A stretch of DNA of 64,000 nt from an uncultured Helicobacter sp. (GTDB lineage Bacteria > Campylobacterota > Campylobacteria > Campylobacterales > Helicobacteraceae): the NCBI GenBank assembly GCA_949299115.1, contig CASFZH010000007.1:1-64000 (forward strand), read 5' to 3'. Numbering within the stretch: position 1 is the stretch's first letter; each line of letters opens with the position of its first letter. Shown piece by piece: positions 19,929 to 31,300 of this stretch. The notes beneath the pieces were generated by a model. That model was not told where the DNA came from. It did no database searches and was given only the letters and a program-made list of their open reading frames with translations. Made by a program: the position numbers and the translations under genes.

Positions 19929-21355
19929 TTTTGTGATTATTAGTGTCTTTGTGTGTTTGATTACTATCTTTTATCAATCTTACTTTATCGATTAAAAAAC
20001 AATGTTTCGCATAAGGCAATAATTGTTGTGATGAAACAAATTCGTGTTGTCGCTTTTAAACCTTTATATAATCTATATAATCTATATAATCTATATAATC
20101 TATATAATCTATCGTAATCCTGCAATGCCTCGCATAATCACCCTCTAGCAAAACTAATTTGTAGTGCTTTTAGCCTCGTTTAGAATCTAAATCTTGCTGT
20201 ACTCAAACTCCAAACATATAAAAAGCCGATTCACAAAAATCCCATTTTTATGAATCTTTGCAAAACTACTTTTCAGGAATACAAAAGAGTTTTCATGTAT
20301 CTATGTATTGGAATGGTTATCTGAGCATTTGCATAATTTTCCCCACAAAGCTTTTTAGAAAATAATCTCATAGGATTTTGGTTTTAGTATAGTAATTGTA
20401 TGTTTGGTAGCGATTTGCTGCATGTGTGTATCGAAGTGATTATCTAAATTGGAATCTGATTATCAGTTTGGGAGTGTCCTAAGTGTGGTAATGAGTTTTT
20501 CAATCATTGTGTAAGTTGCTTGCTGCTTGAATTGATTGTGCTACAATCTATTATGAAAATGGCTTTTTAGCTTTTTTGTCGTAATGGTCTTTGTGTCATT
20601 ATTAGATTTGGGCTATTATATTTTGGAATATAAAGGGGTGATAATGCAAGATTGAGATGGATTTTGGGTGTGATGGGAGCCGTGCATGATGAAAGCCAAG
20701 TGAAAATTTTAGCATTTTTACTGCATTATTAAAAGTCGTATGCAATGTTGTGCGTGTGTGATTTGCAAAACTTTCTTGAAATGTCTTAATCAAGGCTTTT
20801 AGGGGTATTTGAAGATTCTAAAAGATACAGATTTTGGAGGTTAAAAGGCAAGAAGTGCAGGTGTATTATAGCATACGCAAGAGATTATCATTATCTTGCC
20901 CTGCTTGGAGAGATTGCCAAACTACATTTAGAAATCCCACTGTTCTTTTGCTTACCCCCACCCCTTGTATCAAAGCCGAATTATAAGTCCTTGCTTGGAA
21001 TATTAAATCCAATTTCATGTTGCATGTAATTAGCATTTGTATTCTAATGGTTTGAGATTTTAAAATCTCTGTCATGTGAAAATGGAAACTAGATAGCTTC
21101 TTAAGTATCTAAGAATCTGGTTTTTAATTGTAGAATATAGTATTTGTGGACTCTTTAGATTCCTAGAATCTAAAGATAACCAAGGGTTTACAGATAGAAG
21201 TCTATAGGAGAATCTTTGCAAAATTTCTAGAATCTTTTTTGGGATTCTAGAAATTGCAATAGAATTTAATATCATCAGGAATTTTTACAATTCACAAGCC
21301 ACTTTCTTAAAGATTTTGATATTCAGATAGTTGTTGTAATAATGCATATACAAAC
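19929..21355. other. 1.4 kb without a convincing gene
   Basis: Several short frames occur, but none has a ribosome binding site, family resemblance or good composition. The stretch contains the 9-bp tandem repeat at 20065-20109. It may be degraded DNA left after gene loss beside the dnd operon. Confidence 0.5.
20065..20109. repeat. 9-bp tandem repeat, five perfect copies
   Basis: TATATAATC is repeated five times without error, followed by a partial copy (TAT). The copies are direct and lack spacers, so this is not a CRISPR. The copy number is likely to vary between strains. Confidence 0.95.
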
Positions 21356-23971
21356 TTATGATGCAGATGTTTTGGTAGCGAGGATTCCGCGTTTTGGTCC
21401 GCTTTTCCCATGACAATGTTTGTATTTTTTACCACTTCCACATGGGCATATATCGTTTCTTGCAGGTTTTTTGTCTTTAATATCTTCCTCTAAACCGTTG
21501 TAATTTAATACAAGATTATCATTTTCATGTTCTAATTTTGATAGTATTTTTTCTTCTTCTTGTGCTACATTTTGCATATTAAATTGAATAATTTGTAATG
21601 TGCGATATGCTTCAATTTTAATATTTTCTACTAATTCTAAAAAAAGATTATAGCTCTCTTTTTTATATTCTACCAATGGATCTTTTTGGTTGTAACCACG
21701 TAGGCTAATGCCGGTTTTTAAATGGTCAATGGCATAGAGATGCTCACGCCATGCGTTATCTACGACTTGTAAATAGATGATTCTTTCTAATTCATTTCGC
21801 ATTTCCAAAGTAGTATTGGCAAATTTTTGCTCATACCTTTCTTGTAGCTCTTGAATAAGAATCTCTACAATCTCATCATAAGTTTTCTCTTTTAAAGATT
21901 TCTCAATTGTGATAGCATATTCTTCTTTTAGTACTGCCAATAATCCATCTATATCATAGTTTTCTGCCACATCATGCGGGAATATTTGACATCTTTGCAA
22001 TAACACTTGCACACTTACTTCTCTATTCTCATTAATGCGTTCTTGCATACTAAAATCTTTCTGCAATAATTCATTACGAAACCTATAAATAACTTTTCTT
22101 TGCTCATTGCTTACATCATCGTATTCAAGCAAATGTTTACGTGATTCAAAATGTAAAGATTCTACTTTTTTTTGTGCTTTTTCAACAGATTTCGTAATCA
22201 TATTAGATTCTATGCTTTCTCCATCTTTCATACCAAGCTTTCCCATGATTCCCTTTAGCCTATCGCTACCAAAAATTCTCAATAAAGGATCTTCAAGGCT
22301 CAAGTAAAATTGACTAAAGCCCGGATCTCCTTGTCTACCAGCCCTTCCACGTAATTGATTATCAATTCGTCGACTTTCATGTCTCTCTGTACCAATGATA
22401 TATAATCCACCTAATGCTTTGATTTCCTCATCGATTTTAATATCCACCCCTCTACCAGCCATATTGGTAGCAATTGTTACTGCCCCTTTTAATCCTGCAT
22501 TTTTAATGATTTCTGCTTCCTTATCATGTTGTTTTGCATTTAATACAGTGTGAGGAATACGTGCTTTTTTAAGTAAATTGTGTAAAATCTCGCTTTTTTC
22601 AATGCTTGCTGTTCCAACTAAAACGGGTTGTCCGTTTTTATGTAATTCTGCAATCTTTTCTATTACTGCGTGAAATTTTTCTTGTTCAGTTTTATAAATC
22701 AAATCATTTAAATCTTTTCTTTGTATTGGGAGATTTGTGGGGATAGAGACAACTTCTAATTTATAAATCTCTAAAAATTCCGTTGCTTCTGTTTGTGCTG
22801 TACCCGTCATACCACATAATTTATCATAGAGTCGAAAATAGTTTTGGAATGTAATGTCTGCTAGTGTTTGACTTTCTTCTTTAATGACCACCCCTTCTTT
22901 TGCTTCTAGGGCTTGATGTAGTCCCTCGCTAAATCTTCTGCCTTCACTTAGCCTACCTGTGAATTCATCAACAATTACCACTTCACCATTTTGTACCACA
23001 TAATCTTTATCTTTTATGAATAGATAATTTGCCTTTAGTGCTTGATCTAAATGGTGAGATAATGAGGCATTTTCAATGGCGTAGAGATTGTCAACTTTAA
23101 AAAGGCTTTCGGCTTTTTTGATTCCATCTTCTGTTGTAAGAATTACGCGATTTTTTTCATCAATGTTAAAATCTTCCCCTATCTTCATAGCTTTTGCTAC
23201 AGAATCAGCTTGTTGATAATTTTCCATTTTACGATTGATTGGACCGGAAATAATTAATGGCGTTCTCGCCTCATCAATTAAAATAGAATCTACCTCATCG
23301 ATAATGGCGAAGAAATGGTGTTTTTGAACTTTTTGTTCAAGGTTATATTTCATATTATCACGTAGATAATCAAAACCATATTCATTATTCGTACCATATA
23401 TAACATTGCTTGTATAAATACGTAATCGCTCTTCATCGTTGTGGATTCCGCTTGTAACAATGCCAACACTTAAATCAAAAAAATTATAAAGTGGCATCAT
23501 GGTTTCTGCATCACGTTTTGCTAAATAATCATTGACGGTTACAACATGCACACTTTTGCCTGATAACGCATTGAGAATAACGGGCAATGTTGCTACCAAT
23601 GTTTTACCTTCTCCAGTTTTCATCTCTGCTATACGTCCATCATGTAATGCCATGCCTCCAATAAGCTGCACATCAAAGTGCCTCATGCCAAGCACTCTTT
23701 TGCTTGCTTCACGCACGATGGCAAAAACTTCTTCAAGCTTAGAATCTAATAAGGTATTTATTATATCTATTGCCATTTCGTTATTATCTAAGCTCTCTAA
23801 TTTATGCAGAATTTCATCACGAATGGTTTGGAATCGAGCTTTTAAATCTTCATTACTAATTTGTTGATATTGTGATTCTAAATCATTAATATTTTTAACA
23901 CGATTGCGATAGATTTTTAATATTTTATCATTTCTTGTCCCAAATATTTTTCCTATCATACTTTGAATCAT
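21356..23971 (-). CDS. secA: SecA, preprotein translocase ATPase
   Basis: 871 residues, normal length for Helicobacter SecA. The motor drives secretory proteins through SecYEG. Visible are [22 protein letters not shown] (Walker A within), [20 protein letters not shown] (Walker B), [22 protein letters not shown] and the helicase motif [13 protein letters not shown]. The C-terminus ends with the zinc-binding [18 protein letters not shown] that contacts SecB or ribosomes. It lies downstream of hspR, about 130 bases away, and is intact. Confidence 0.98.
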   Translation of the reverse strand: MIQSMIGKIFGTRNDKILKIYRNRVKNINDLESQYQQISNEDLKARFQTIRDEILHKLESLDNNEMAIDIINTLLDSKLEEVFAIVREASKRVLGMRHFDVQLIGGMALHDGRIAEMKTGEGKTLVATLPVILNALSGKSVHVVTVNDYLAKRDAETMMPLYNFFDLSVGIVTSGIHNDEERLRIYTSNVIYGTNNEYGFDYLRDNMKYNLEQKVQKHHFFAIIDEVDSILIDEARTPLIISGPINRKMENYQQADSVAKAMKIGEDFNIDEKNRVILTTEDGIKKAESLFKVDNLYAIENASLSHHLDQALKANYLFIKDKDYVVQNGEVVIVDEFTGRLSEGRRFSEGLHQALEAKEGVVIKEESQTLADITFQNYFRLYDKLCGMTGTAQTEATEFLEIYKLEVVSIPTNLPIQRKDLNDLIYKTEQEKFHAVIEKIAELHKNGQPVLVGTASIEKSEILHNLLKKARIPHTVLNAKQHDKEAEIIKNAGLKGAVTIATNMAGRGVDIKIDEEIKALGGLYIIGTERHESRRIDNQLRGRAGRQGDPGFSQFYLSLEDPLLRIFGSDRLKGIMGKLGMKDGESIESNMITKSVEKAQKKVESLHFESRKHLLEYDDVSNEQRKVIYRFRNELLQKDFSMQERINENREVSVQVLLQRCQIFPHDVAENYDIDGLLAVLKEEYAITIEKSLKEKTYDEIVEILIQELQERYEQKFANTTLEMRNELERIIYLQVVDNAWREHLYAIDHLKTGISLRGYNQKDPLVEYKKESYNLFLELVENIKIEAYRTLQIIQFNMQNVAQEEEKILSKLEHENDNLVLNYNGLEEDIKDKKPARNDICPCGSGKKYKHCHGKSGPKRGILATKTSAS

Positions 23972-24102
23972 AGTTATTCCTTGATACTAAAATATAGTTT
24001 TTATACTGCTTGTTGCATGCGTCTGATTATGGCAATGAAAATTCAAAGCTAATTTTAATGCTTAGGTTTAGAATTTTATGTTTTGCTAATTGAAATATGT
24101 GA

Positions 24103-24477
24103 TTATTTTTTTGAGTGCAAAACTAATTCATATGAACTTTTAACAATAGTAAGATCGCCTGTTACATTTTTATTATTTTGCTGTTTATGCAAACTGTTAC
24201 GTAAATGATCATTAAGATTATCAAGTTCGTCCATACGTTCTTTTAATCGCAAAATAATGTCAACTCCAGCTAGATTCACTCCCAAATCGCGAGTAAGTTT
24301 TAAAATGGATTTAATTTTATCCATATCTCTTTGCGAATAAAGTCGCATTTTTCCGTCTGTGCGAGATGGTTCAATTAATCCTTCTTTTTCATATTGACGC
24401 AATGTTTGTGGATGAATATCAAGAATCTTTGCCACAACGCTGATTAAAAATACAGGTTCATCATAACTTGCATCCAT
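24103..24477 (-). CDS. hspR: HspR, MerR-family heat-shock repressor
   Basis: 124 residues with the MerR helix-turn-helix near the start (FLISVVAKILDIHPQTLRQY, then EGLIEPSRTDGKMRLYSQRD) and a C-terminal coiled coil. In H. pylori HspR represses its own cbpA-hspR operon and the groE and dnaK operons, with CbpA as co-factor. The order here, cbpA then hspR, matches H. pylori. An AAAGGAG site precedes the ATG, and the gene follows cbpA by 38 bases. I did not find a perfect CTTGAGT-N7-ACTCAAG operator upstream of the operon. Confidence 0.93.
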   Translation of the reverse strand: MDASYDEPVFLISVVAKILDIHPQTLRQYEKEGLIEPSRTDGKMRLYSQRDMDKIKSILKLTRDLGVNLAGVDIILRLKERMDELDNLNDHLRNSLHKQQNNKNVTGDLTIVKSSYELVLHSKK

Positions 24478-24515
24478 TATAACTCCTTTAACTTAAATAT
24501 ATAGATTCTATCTTT

Positions 24516-25373
24516 TTACAGTTCTTTTTGCAATAATTCTTTAAGTTCTGGACTAAAAGTTTTAGGATTGGGTAATTTTGCTTTAATACGCAATATCAAA
24601 TCACCGCGTTTCCCGTTTTTTCTATTTTTAAAGCCTAATCCTTCAATACGCATTTTCTGTCCATTTTGCATATTTTCTGGGATTTTAATAGTCATAGGTT
24701 TTTGTAGGGTTGTAATTTCACATTTTCCGCCAAATAACATAATTTTAAGCGGTGTTTCAACATCTTGAATTAAATCATAGTCATCAATTTCAAAACCATT
24801 CTCTGGAGCAATTTTAACAGTAATGATAGCGTCTCCTGTCATATTGCCAAATCTATTTCCCTTGCCTTTTGCACGTAATTTTGTACCATCAGTTATGCCT
24901 TCTGGGATTTTTAAGTCAAAGCTTGAATTATTGAGATTTACGCGAATAGTATCTCCGTTTATAGCACTTTTTAAAGAAATAGTAACATTTGCTTGTATAT
25001 CAAAATCGATATCATCATGAATTCTAGAGTTAAATCCACCAAATCCACCAAATTTAGCACTATTATAGCCTCCTCTAGCCCCGAATATGCTACGTAAAAT
25101 ATCATTCAAATCAGCACCTTGATGTGAACGACTAAAATCACTAAAGCTTTGCCCATTAAACATAGCATCACCATATTGGTCGTATTCCGCCTTTTTTTGC
25201 GGATCACTTAGAATCTCATATGCTCCATTGATTTCTTTGAATTTTTCTTCTGCCTCTGGGGACTTGTTAACATCGGGATGGTATTGGCGTGCTAACTTGC
25301 GATATGCTTTTTTAATATCATCAGCACTAGCATTTTCGCTAATATGTAATGTTTGATATAAACTTTTTGACAT
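24516..25373 (-). CDS. cbpA: CbpA, DnaJ-type co-chaperone
   Basis: 285 residues. The J domain comes first (YQTLHISENASADDIKKAYR, HPD motif in RQYHPDVNKSPE), then a Gly/Phe-rich linker (about 80-110) and two C-terminal substrate-binding domains. The cysteine-rich zinc domain of true DnaJ is absent, which marks it as CbpA type. It works with DnaK and, in H. pylori, modulates HspR binding. First gene of the cbpA-hspR operon. The promoter is probably within 25374-25580. Confidence 0.93.
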   Translation of the reverse strand: MSKSLYQTLHISENASADDIKKAYRKLARQYHPDVNKSPEAEEKFKEINGAYEILSDPQKKAEYDQYGDAMFNGQSFSDFSRSHQGADLNDILRSIFGARGGYNSAKFGGFGGFNSRIHDDIDFDIQANVTISLKSAINGDTIRVNLNNSSFDLKIPEGITDGTKLRAKGKGNRFGNMTGDAIITVKIAPENGFEIDDYDLIQDVETPLKIMLFGGKCEITTLQKPMTIKIPENMQNGQKMRIEGLGFKNRKNGKRGDLILRIKAKLPNPKTFSPELKELLQKEL

Positions 25374-25580
25374 ATTATTATCCTCATATTAAAAAAATAC
25401 TAAAAACTTTTAGTGATATTATAGCATAAAATTTGAGTTTATTTATATAAAGTTTATTGGAACTGTATTTGTCTCAAGAATGTATTGTTAGATTTTAAAA
25501 CATATGAAATATTCAAACAAAATATCTGTAAAATAATAATTAAGAGACCTGTAAATTGTACAGCATAATCAATTATGTAA

Positions 25581-26243
25581 CTAATATCCTAATGTTATCA
25601 TGTCATATATTTCCTGAGTTAGGGTTGGATTATTTGTAAAATATGACAATTTGTCATTTGCATTACTTGATGTACTTACTAGGAATTTTTGCATAATATG
25701 TGCAATGCTTCTCACAATGACATCTGTTTCTATATTAACTCTACGTCCTATTTTATAGGAATGAAAAAGTGTATTGTGCATAGTATGCGGAATCAACACA
25801 AGTTCGAAAGAATCTTGCAATACTCGGTTGATAGTGAGACTAATACCATCAACACATACACTACCTTTTTCAATCATAAGAATTAATGTCTGTGTGTCAA
25901 CACAAATACGAAATACATGTTGATTATTTTGCGTATAAGATTCGACAATAGTGCCGATACAATCAATATGTCCCTGTACTATATGGCCGTGCAGCCTGTC
26001 TTTTAGTAGCAATGCTGGTTCAATATGTACAAGTCCTCGTAAATTTTCTAATGCAATAGTTTGGGCAGTAGTTTGACTCAATTCAACACAAAAATAATCC
26101 TTTTTACTTTCAATGGCTGTCAAACATGCTCCATTAACCGCTATGCTGTCCCCAATTTGTGGATATAAATCTGATTCTAAACACAAAATTCTATTTTCAT
26201 AGAATCGAACTTTTGCAAAATTTCTTACAAGCCCACTAAACAT
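25581..26243 (-). CDS. ribE: riboflavin synthase, alpha chain
   Basis: 220 residues with the two-lumazine-binding-domain layout. The opening MFSGLVRNFAKVRF corresponds to the family's MFTGI start. The two repeats carry SIAVNGACLTA and SVCVDGISLTINRV, and GHIVQGHIDCIGTI lies between. It dismutates two 6,7-dimethyl-8-ribityllumazine molecules to riboflavin. The start lies 22 bases after the small secreted protein gene, so they may share a transcript. No FMN riboswitch was recognised. Confidence 0.95.
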   Translation of the reverse strand: MFSGLVRNFAKVRFYENRILCLESDLYPQIGDSIAVNGACLTAIESKKDYFCVELSQTTAQTIALENLRGLVHIEPALLLKDRLHGHIVQGHIDCIGTIVESYTQNNQHVFRICVDTQTLILMIEKGSVCVDGISLTINRVLQDSFELVLIPHTMHNTLFHSYKIGRRVNIETDVIVRSIAHIMQKFLVSTSSNANDKLSYFTNNPTLTQEIYDMITLGY

Positions 26244-26265
26244 TTTCTATCTTTTTAAGACAAGA

Positions 26266-26601
26266 TTATCGATACAAGCCATACATAGTGCGACAACCAT
26301 CTGTAAAGACAATATAGTCAACTTGAGCATCTGCATATTGTGTCCGCATAGATTCAAAAACTTGCTGTATGATTGCAAGCGGAGTGATTTCGGCTTTTCT
26401 ACAAATAATTCCTTGCAATTTAAAAGCTTCCCCTAATAAATTATAACGTCTTTTATCTGCTTTATTGATTCCATTAATTTGATTGGCGATTTTCACACTT
26501 TTTTGTAAATCTTTTATCATCTCATTAGCATTATTATATGGCTTTAAATTTTGTGCAAAAAGCACCAACGTGAATAGTATGATAAGTAACATATATTGCA
26601 T
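26266..26601 (-). CDS. small secreted or periplasmic protein, 111 aa
   Basis: An N-terminal hydrophobic stretch (residues 3-16, cleaved near AQN) suggests export. The mature part is about 95 residues with two cysteines (in IICRKAE and DGCRTMYG) that could form a disulfide. I do not recognise the family. It stands just upstream of ribE on the same strand. Confidence 0.7.
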   Translation of the reverse strand: MQYMLLIILFTLVLFAQNLKPYNNANEMIKDLQKSVKIANQINGINKADKRRYNLLGEAFKLQGIICRKAEITPLAIIQQVFESMRTQYADAQVDYIVFTDGCRTMYGLYR

Positions 26602-26728
26602 AAAAATCCTTGATTTTGTATAATCTTATTGTATCATATTCTTAAATAAAAGATTCCAAAAATATGAGTAATCAAGATATAGTTAATGTTATAGTAATAT
26701 CGATGATATATGTTATGGGGATAAATAA

Positions 26729-27901
26729 ATGAAGATTTTTAAATGTTACTATCAGAATATAAAAAAACAAGGAGTGATGTATATATCAGCAAAAAACCTT
26801 GAAGAAGCCACACAAAAAATACAAAAAAAATCTGTCATTATCATACATATAAAAGAGATTACATGGTTTGCAATGCCTAGTAGTAAAACACGTGAACTTG
26901 AAAATATTTTTTGGCAATTGAGTTTTGGTTTTAATTCAGGATTACATATCATAACTGTTTTAGAATCTATCAAAGAAGGATTATATCATAAAGATAATAT
27001 CATGTTTTTAGAGTCTATGTTATCCTCCCTCTATCAAGGTGATACATTATCAAAAGCTCTAAAAGAACATAGTGCTATATGTGGAAGTTTTGTCGTTGCA
27101 TTATTTGAGATTGGAGAAAAAAGTGGTTATTTGAGTCAGACCTGCGAGCTTTGTGCAAAGGAGTTAGGACAAAAAAATGAGTTTTTAGATTCTATACGTA
27201 AAGCATTGTTGTATCCTAGCATTTTGGGCTTTGCACTTGTTTGTGTATTTATTATACTTTCATTTTTTGTGATTCCAGAATTTGGGCAAATTTATAATGA
27301 TTTGGATACTAACCTGCCTCTTAGCACAGAATCAATCATTATTGTGAGTCGTTTTTTGCATGATTTTTTCTTTGAAATAATAATAGGATTTATATTTATA
27401 TTATTTGTATTCGTTTTATTATTAAAAAATAAAATGTATAGAGATAAAATGATAATAATAACGCCAATTCTTAATATAATTGTGATAGATTATGAGTTGT
27501 ACCGTTATTTTTTGGGGTTACATTATTTTATAAAAAGTCAAATTACTTTTGAAAAGAGTATTGAAACATGTAATGAACTTATTGATAATATGTATTTGAA
27601 AGGTAAGTTTTCGTGCATTACAGACTTATTGCATCGAGGTATCCCGCTTAGTAAGGCTTTAGAAGAAATTGACATACATATTGCCAATCTCGTGCTTTTA
27701 CAAAGTGGTGAAAAAAGCGGCACTCTAGACCAAGCTTTGCAGCTTAATGCTGAATTTTATAAACGACGTTATAAACATACTTTACAGACATTGCATACAT
27801 TAATCGAACCTTTTGCAACGATGATTATGGGATTATTTGTAGCATGGTTAGTTTTTAGTATAGTGAGCCCAATGTGGGGATTGCTTGAAGTAGCGATGTA
27901 G
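26729..27901 (+). CDS. type II secretion / type IV pilus F-family inner membrane protein
   Basis: 390 residues with the GspF/PilC layout: two repeats of a cytoplasmic helical domain, each before membrane helices. Marks are LSFGFNSGLHIITVLESIKEG and GSFVVALFEIGEKSGYL in the first repeat, and GIPLSKALEEID and NLVLLQSGEKSGTL in the second. Membrane segments lie near 165-190, 215-240 and 365-388. These proteins are the platform for pseudopilus or pilus assembly and DNA uptake. No other secretion gene is adjacent, so the rest of the machine must lie elsewhere. Confidence 0.88.
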   Translation: MKIFKCYYQNIKKQGVMYISAKNLEEATQKIQKKSVIIIHIKEITWFAMPSSKTRELENIFWQLSFGFNSGLHIITVLESIKEGLYHKDNIMFLESMLSSLYQGDTLSKALKEHSAICGSFVVALFEIGEKSGYLSQTCELCAKELGQKNEFLDSIRKALLYPSILGFALVCVFIILSFFVIPEFGQIYNDLDTNLPLSTESIIIVSRFLHDFFFEIIIGFIFILFVFVLLLKNKMYRDKMIIITPILNIIVIDYELYRYFLGLHYFIKSQITFEKSIETCNELIDNMYLKGKFSCITDLLHRGIPLSKALEEIDIHIANLVLLQSGEKSGTLDQALQLNAEFYKRRYKHTLQTLHTLIEPFATMIMGLFVAWLVFSIVSPMWGLLEVAM

Positions 27902-28340
27902 CAAAAAGCTGTTACAAAAGAAAAAAGAAATAAGTTGCATACAGGATAGTACTAGATAACGTTCAATTTATTGTTAAAACTAAGAGGCACAAATCTCATT
28001 GTATTATAAAATCAATAATGATATTAAATATTAAACAATATACTATTTATTTTTTTACTTTTTATTCTAAAAGAATAGTTTCATTTCATGATTTCATAAT
28101 CACAACATTGATAGAAATTAGACGGATTTATGTGCATTATTTTTCATGTATTTTTGTAGATACAATACTTTTAAAGACTAAGATATAATATTTTAGTGAT
28201 GAGTCAATATATCTTAATCTTTTTCATATTCTTGAGATTTAAATTAAAAATATAGCAAAGTTTTGTTAGAATCATGGTGAGTATTAAAACTGCAAGTTTT
28301 AATTGTAATCGCACAATGCTGCTTATCAAGGACATAACAT
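27902..28340. other. AT-rich intergenic region
   Basis: No gene seen. The right end must carry the promoter of the 1082-residue protein; an AAGGA site lies about 8 bases before that ATG. Confidence 0.5.
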
Positions 28341-31300
28341 ATGGACTATGCAATAGATTCTGATAATATTATAAAAAATGCAACTTTATCATTTAATAAA
28401 TCAAAAAAATATATACGTAAAAAAGATATGACTCTTTTTTTACGTTGTAAATTTTTAAACAAAAAAGATATGGATTTTTTAGAAGAGTTTGCGTTGATTC
28501 ATATCAAAAATATACAACATGGTTCAAAGATTCCTCAAAATTTTCATGTAGTTTTAGATAATTTTATCTTTAATAATTTGTTCACAAAACATTTTTTCAC
28601 AAGCATGGAGATGCTACGTCTTATTTGTTATCGTTTTTATATAGCATCATACAATATATTATTAAAAGATGTAAAATACCATTTGCGTTCGATATTATGT
28701 GAAAATGTGCTCAAGATTCCAATTTACAAAAAAGCACACAATACATTGTATTTTTTGCAGCCATTGCCAAACTTAGACAGTGAAATAGACTTTTTTTTAC
28801 AAGAAAGTATACATATACTTTCTCAACAGCATTTTGACGGACTCGTTATCAACCCTCTTAACCTCATTATAAATACGGAATACAAAGATTCTCAATCTTT
28901 TATTAAAGTCTTTTCGAAAAATCTACAAATTTTACTTGATAATGCCAATGCAAAAATGATTATATTAGACAATAATCATGAATTTTTTTATGAGATTCTA
29001 GAAAGTGTCTGTATGTGTGTGCAAAATATTGCGTATCCAATCAGTATAGCGATTTCTCTGCCAAGTTACCATCTGCATTCCTTAAAAATGCTTGAAAAGA
29101 TTATCGAAGTGAGTACTCATTTATGTAATCAGAAGAAAGCCAAACTTATTATCCGTCTAAAAGACTTGGATTTACATTATGAATATGAAAGCTTTTTATC
29201 ATCGTATAATCATAAAATCAATACTATATTTACTAATCATGCAAGTGCAATGGCGAATTATATTGCTTTATTGCAGCAATGTCAGCTACACAAAGATATA
29301 ATGGAGTGTATTGTGGTGAGTCAAGATTTCTTATTGCTAAGTTTTTTGCAAACTCTTGATTTTAATTTTAAACTTGAATTGCAACCACAACTTAATTATC
29401 CTCTATATAAATTTGCTAAAAAATCTGCTATCACATTGCTTACACTGCAATACTATACACAAGATTTTACTCAAGTTTTAGGATTGCGATTAAAAGGTGT
29501 GGCTAATATATTGCAACATGGAATTATACAAGCTATTACTATGCATAATAATAAACAAGAATGGGAAAAGAAATGTCAGGCTTTTTTGCATAGTATTAAT
29601 CATGTGAAAAAAGAGGTGGTACATGATATTTTAAAAGATTCATATACATTGTTCGATGATAAACAGAAATTTGAAACCTTTAATTATGAATTACAAAAGC
29701 CATTGCATGTTCAATCTTTGTGTGATATAACACACACACAACAAGATAATACGCAAGATTCTAAAGAAAATAATCTAAATAATGTTAACACAGGACAATC
29801 AAAAGACGATAACGGTTTTGATTCGTTATTACATAGTCTTGATAATAACACGGTGTATTCTCAACATATTCATGTTACTTCTTTTGTTGCAGAGCTTGAT
29901 AGAATTGACTTCACATTGCCAAATCTTAAGAAACTTGAAGATATTTTATATCTCAATCAAGAGGATACCAATCGTTTAAAAATACAAGGAATCAACAATG
30001 CACCGGTACAATTCTCGTTACATGCAGATAAAGAACAAGAGGTATTGCAAAATGCCTTAAAAAAACAAGAAGAGATTCTAACTAATCGTTTAAATATTAT
30101 GACTTCTATTATTTCGCGACTCAAAGAATGTATGCAAGGTATTTTTGAAACATTATGTCATTTATATCCTCATGTACCACATTTTATTTTTGAAGAACAA
30201 GTCTACACACTCATTGATACATTTAAATACTATGCCTACGAATATCGTGTATTATTACATGAGACAGATTCTGTCTTATTGATACCCATTGGCAATGTTT
30301 TTATTCACACCAAGAATCTTGCTATTCATGAAATCGCCTCAATTTTGGCAAGTAATATTATGATTGGAAATGTATCATTTTTAGATGATTCAATTCTTTC
30401 ACGTGTTTTTTACTATATTTTTAGTCCTATTTTTGATTTTTGTCCTTTTATGGCTATTACTAGTGAATATACAATGGGCGATGCTATACATCGTGAAATC
30501 ATCGCCAAAAAAGATATATCACACAAATGTTACAACAATAATCTTTTAGTTTGGGATAAAGGGACGAGCATTGTTTTTATTAGCTCTTTTTATGATTTTC
30601 ATGAAGCATATTTACAGGTGCAAAATATGCGATTTTTCGGTAATTCTCATATTACTATCTATACAGATGAATATATATACAATAAGGCAAAGCAGGTTTT
30701 TATTCCATTGCAGGTTTTGCAAAGTTCTTTAGGAGATGTCATTGCCAATATCTCAAGCGATGTTTCAAATGTTAGTCTTTTTACTTATAATAAGACAGAA
30801 ATGAATTATGCTATTAAACATTTGAAAGTTTCTGTGTGTATCAATGGTGGATATAGGACAAAACTAGTATCTGGTTCGCCACGTACATTTTTGCCAGGAT
30901 ATTTGCAGCCATTTGGTAGTAAACTATTGTTATTGCAGCTTTTGCAAACGAGTCCGAATAGTATTATCAGACAAAATAGCCTTTATTCAGATATTATTGG
31001 ATGTTTTAATGCTATTTTAAGTGTTGATGAAATTGAGTTTTTATATAATTTAAATCATAATTACAGCCAATTTTTAACACATTTAGAAAGGATGGTAAGT
31101 TTTGATAATATTTATGAAATCAAAAAGCCATATAATATGTGTATGAGGGTATACAAACAAGATGATATTTTTCATGTTTGTATTATTATGTTAATAGCAT
31201 TCTTGCTGCAGATTCCAACAAGAATGAGTTTTACACAAGATTATTTTGATAATCAAGAAGTCTTGTCGAAACTCCAAGCTGAATTACAAGAAAGATATAT

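Noticed and set aside
20065-20109. Possible CRISPR array
   Set aside because: Units are 9 bases long with no spacers; it is a simple tandem repeat.
20602-21275. Three reverse-strand frames of 63-69 residues
   Set aside because: No start signals, no family resemblance, and they cross AGAATCT-rich non-coding sequence.
25374-25580. HspR operator (HAIR) upstream of cbpA
   Set aside because: Only a half-like CTCAAGAATG was found, not the paired motif.
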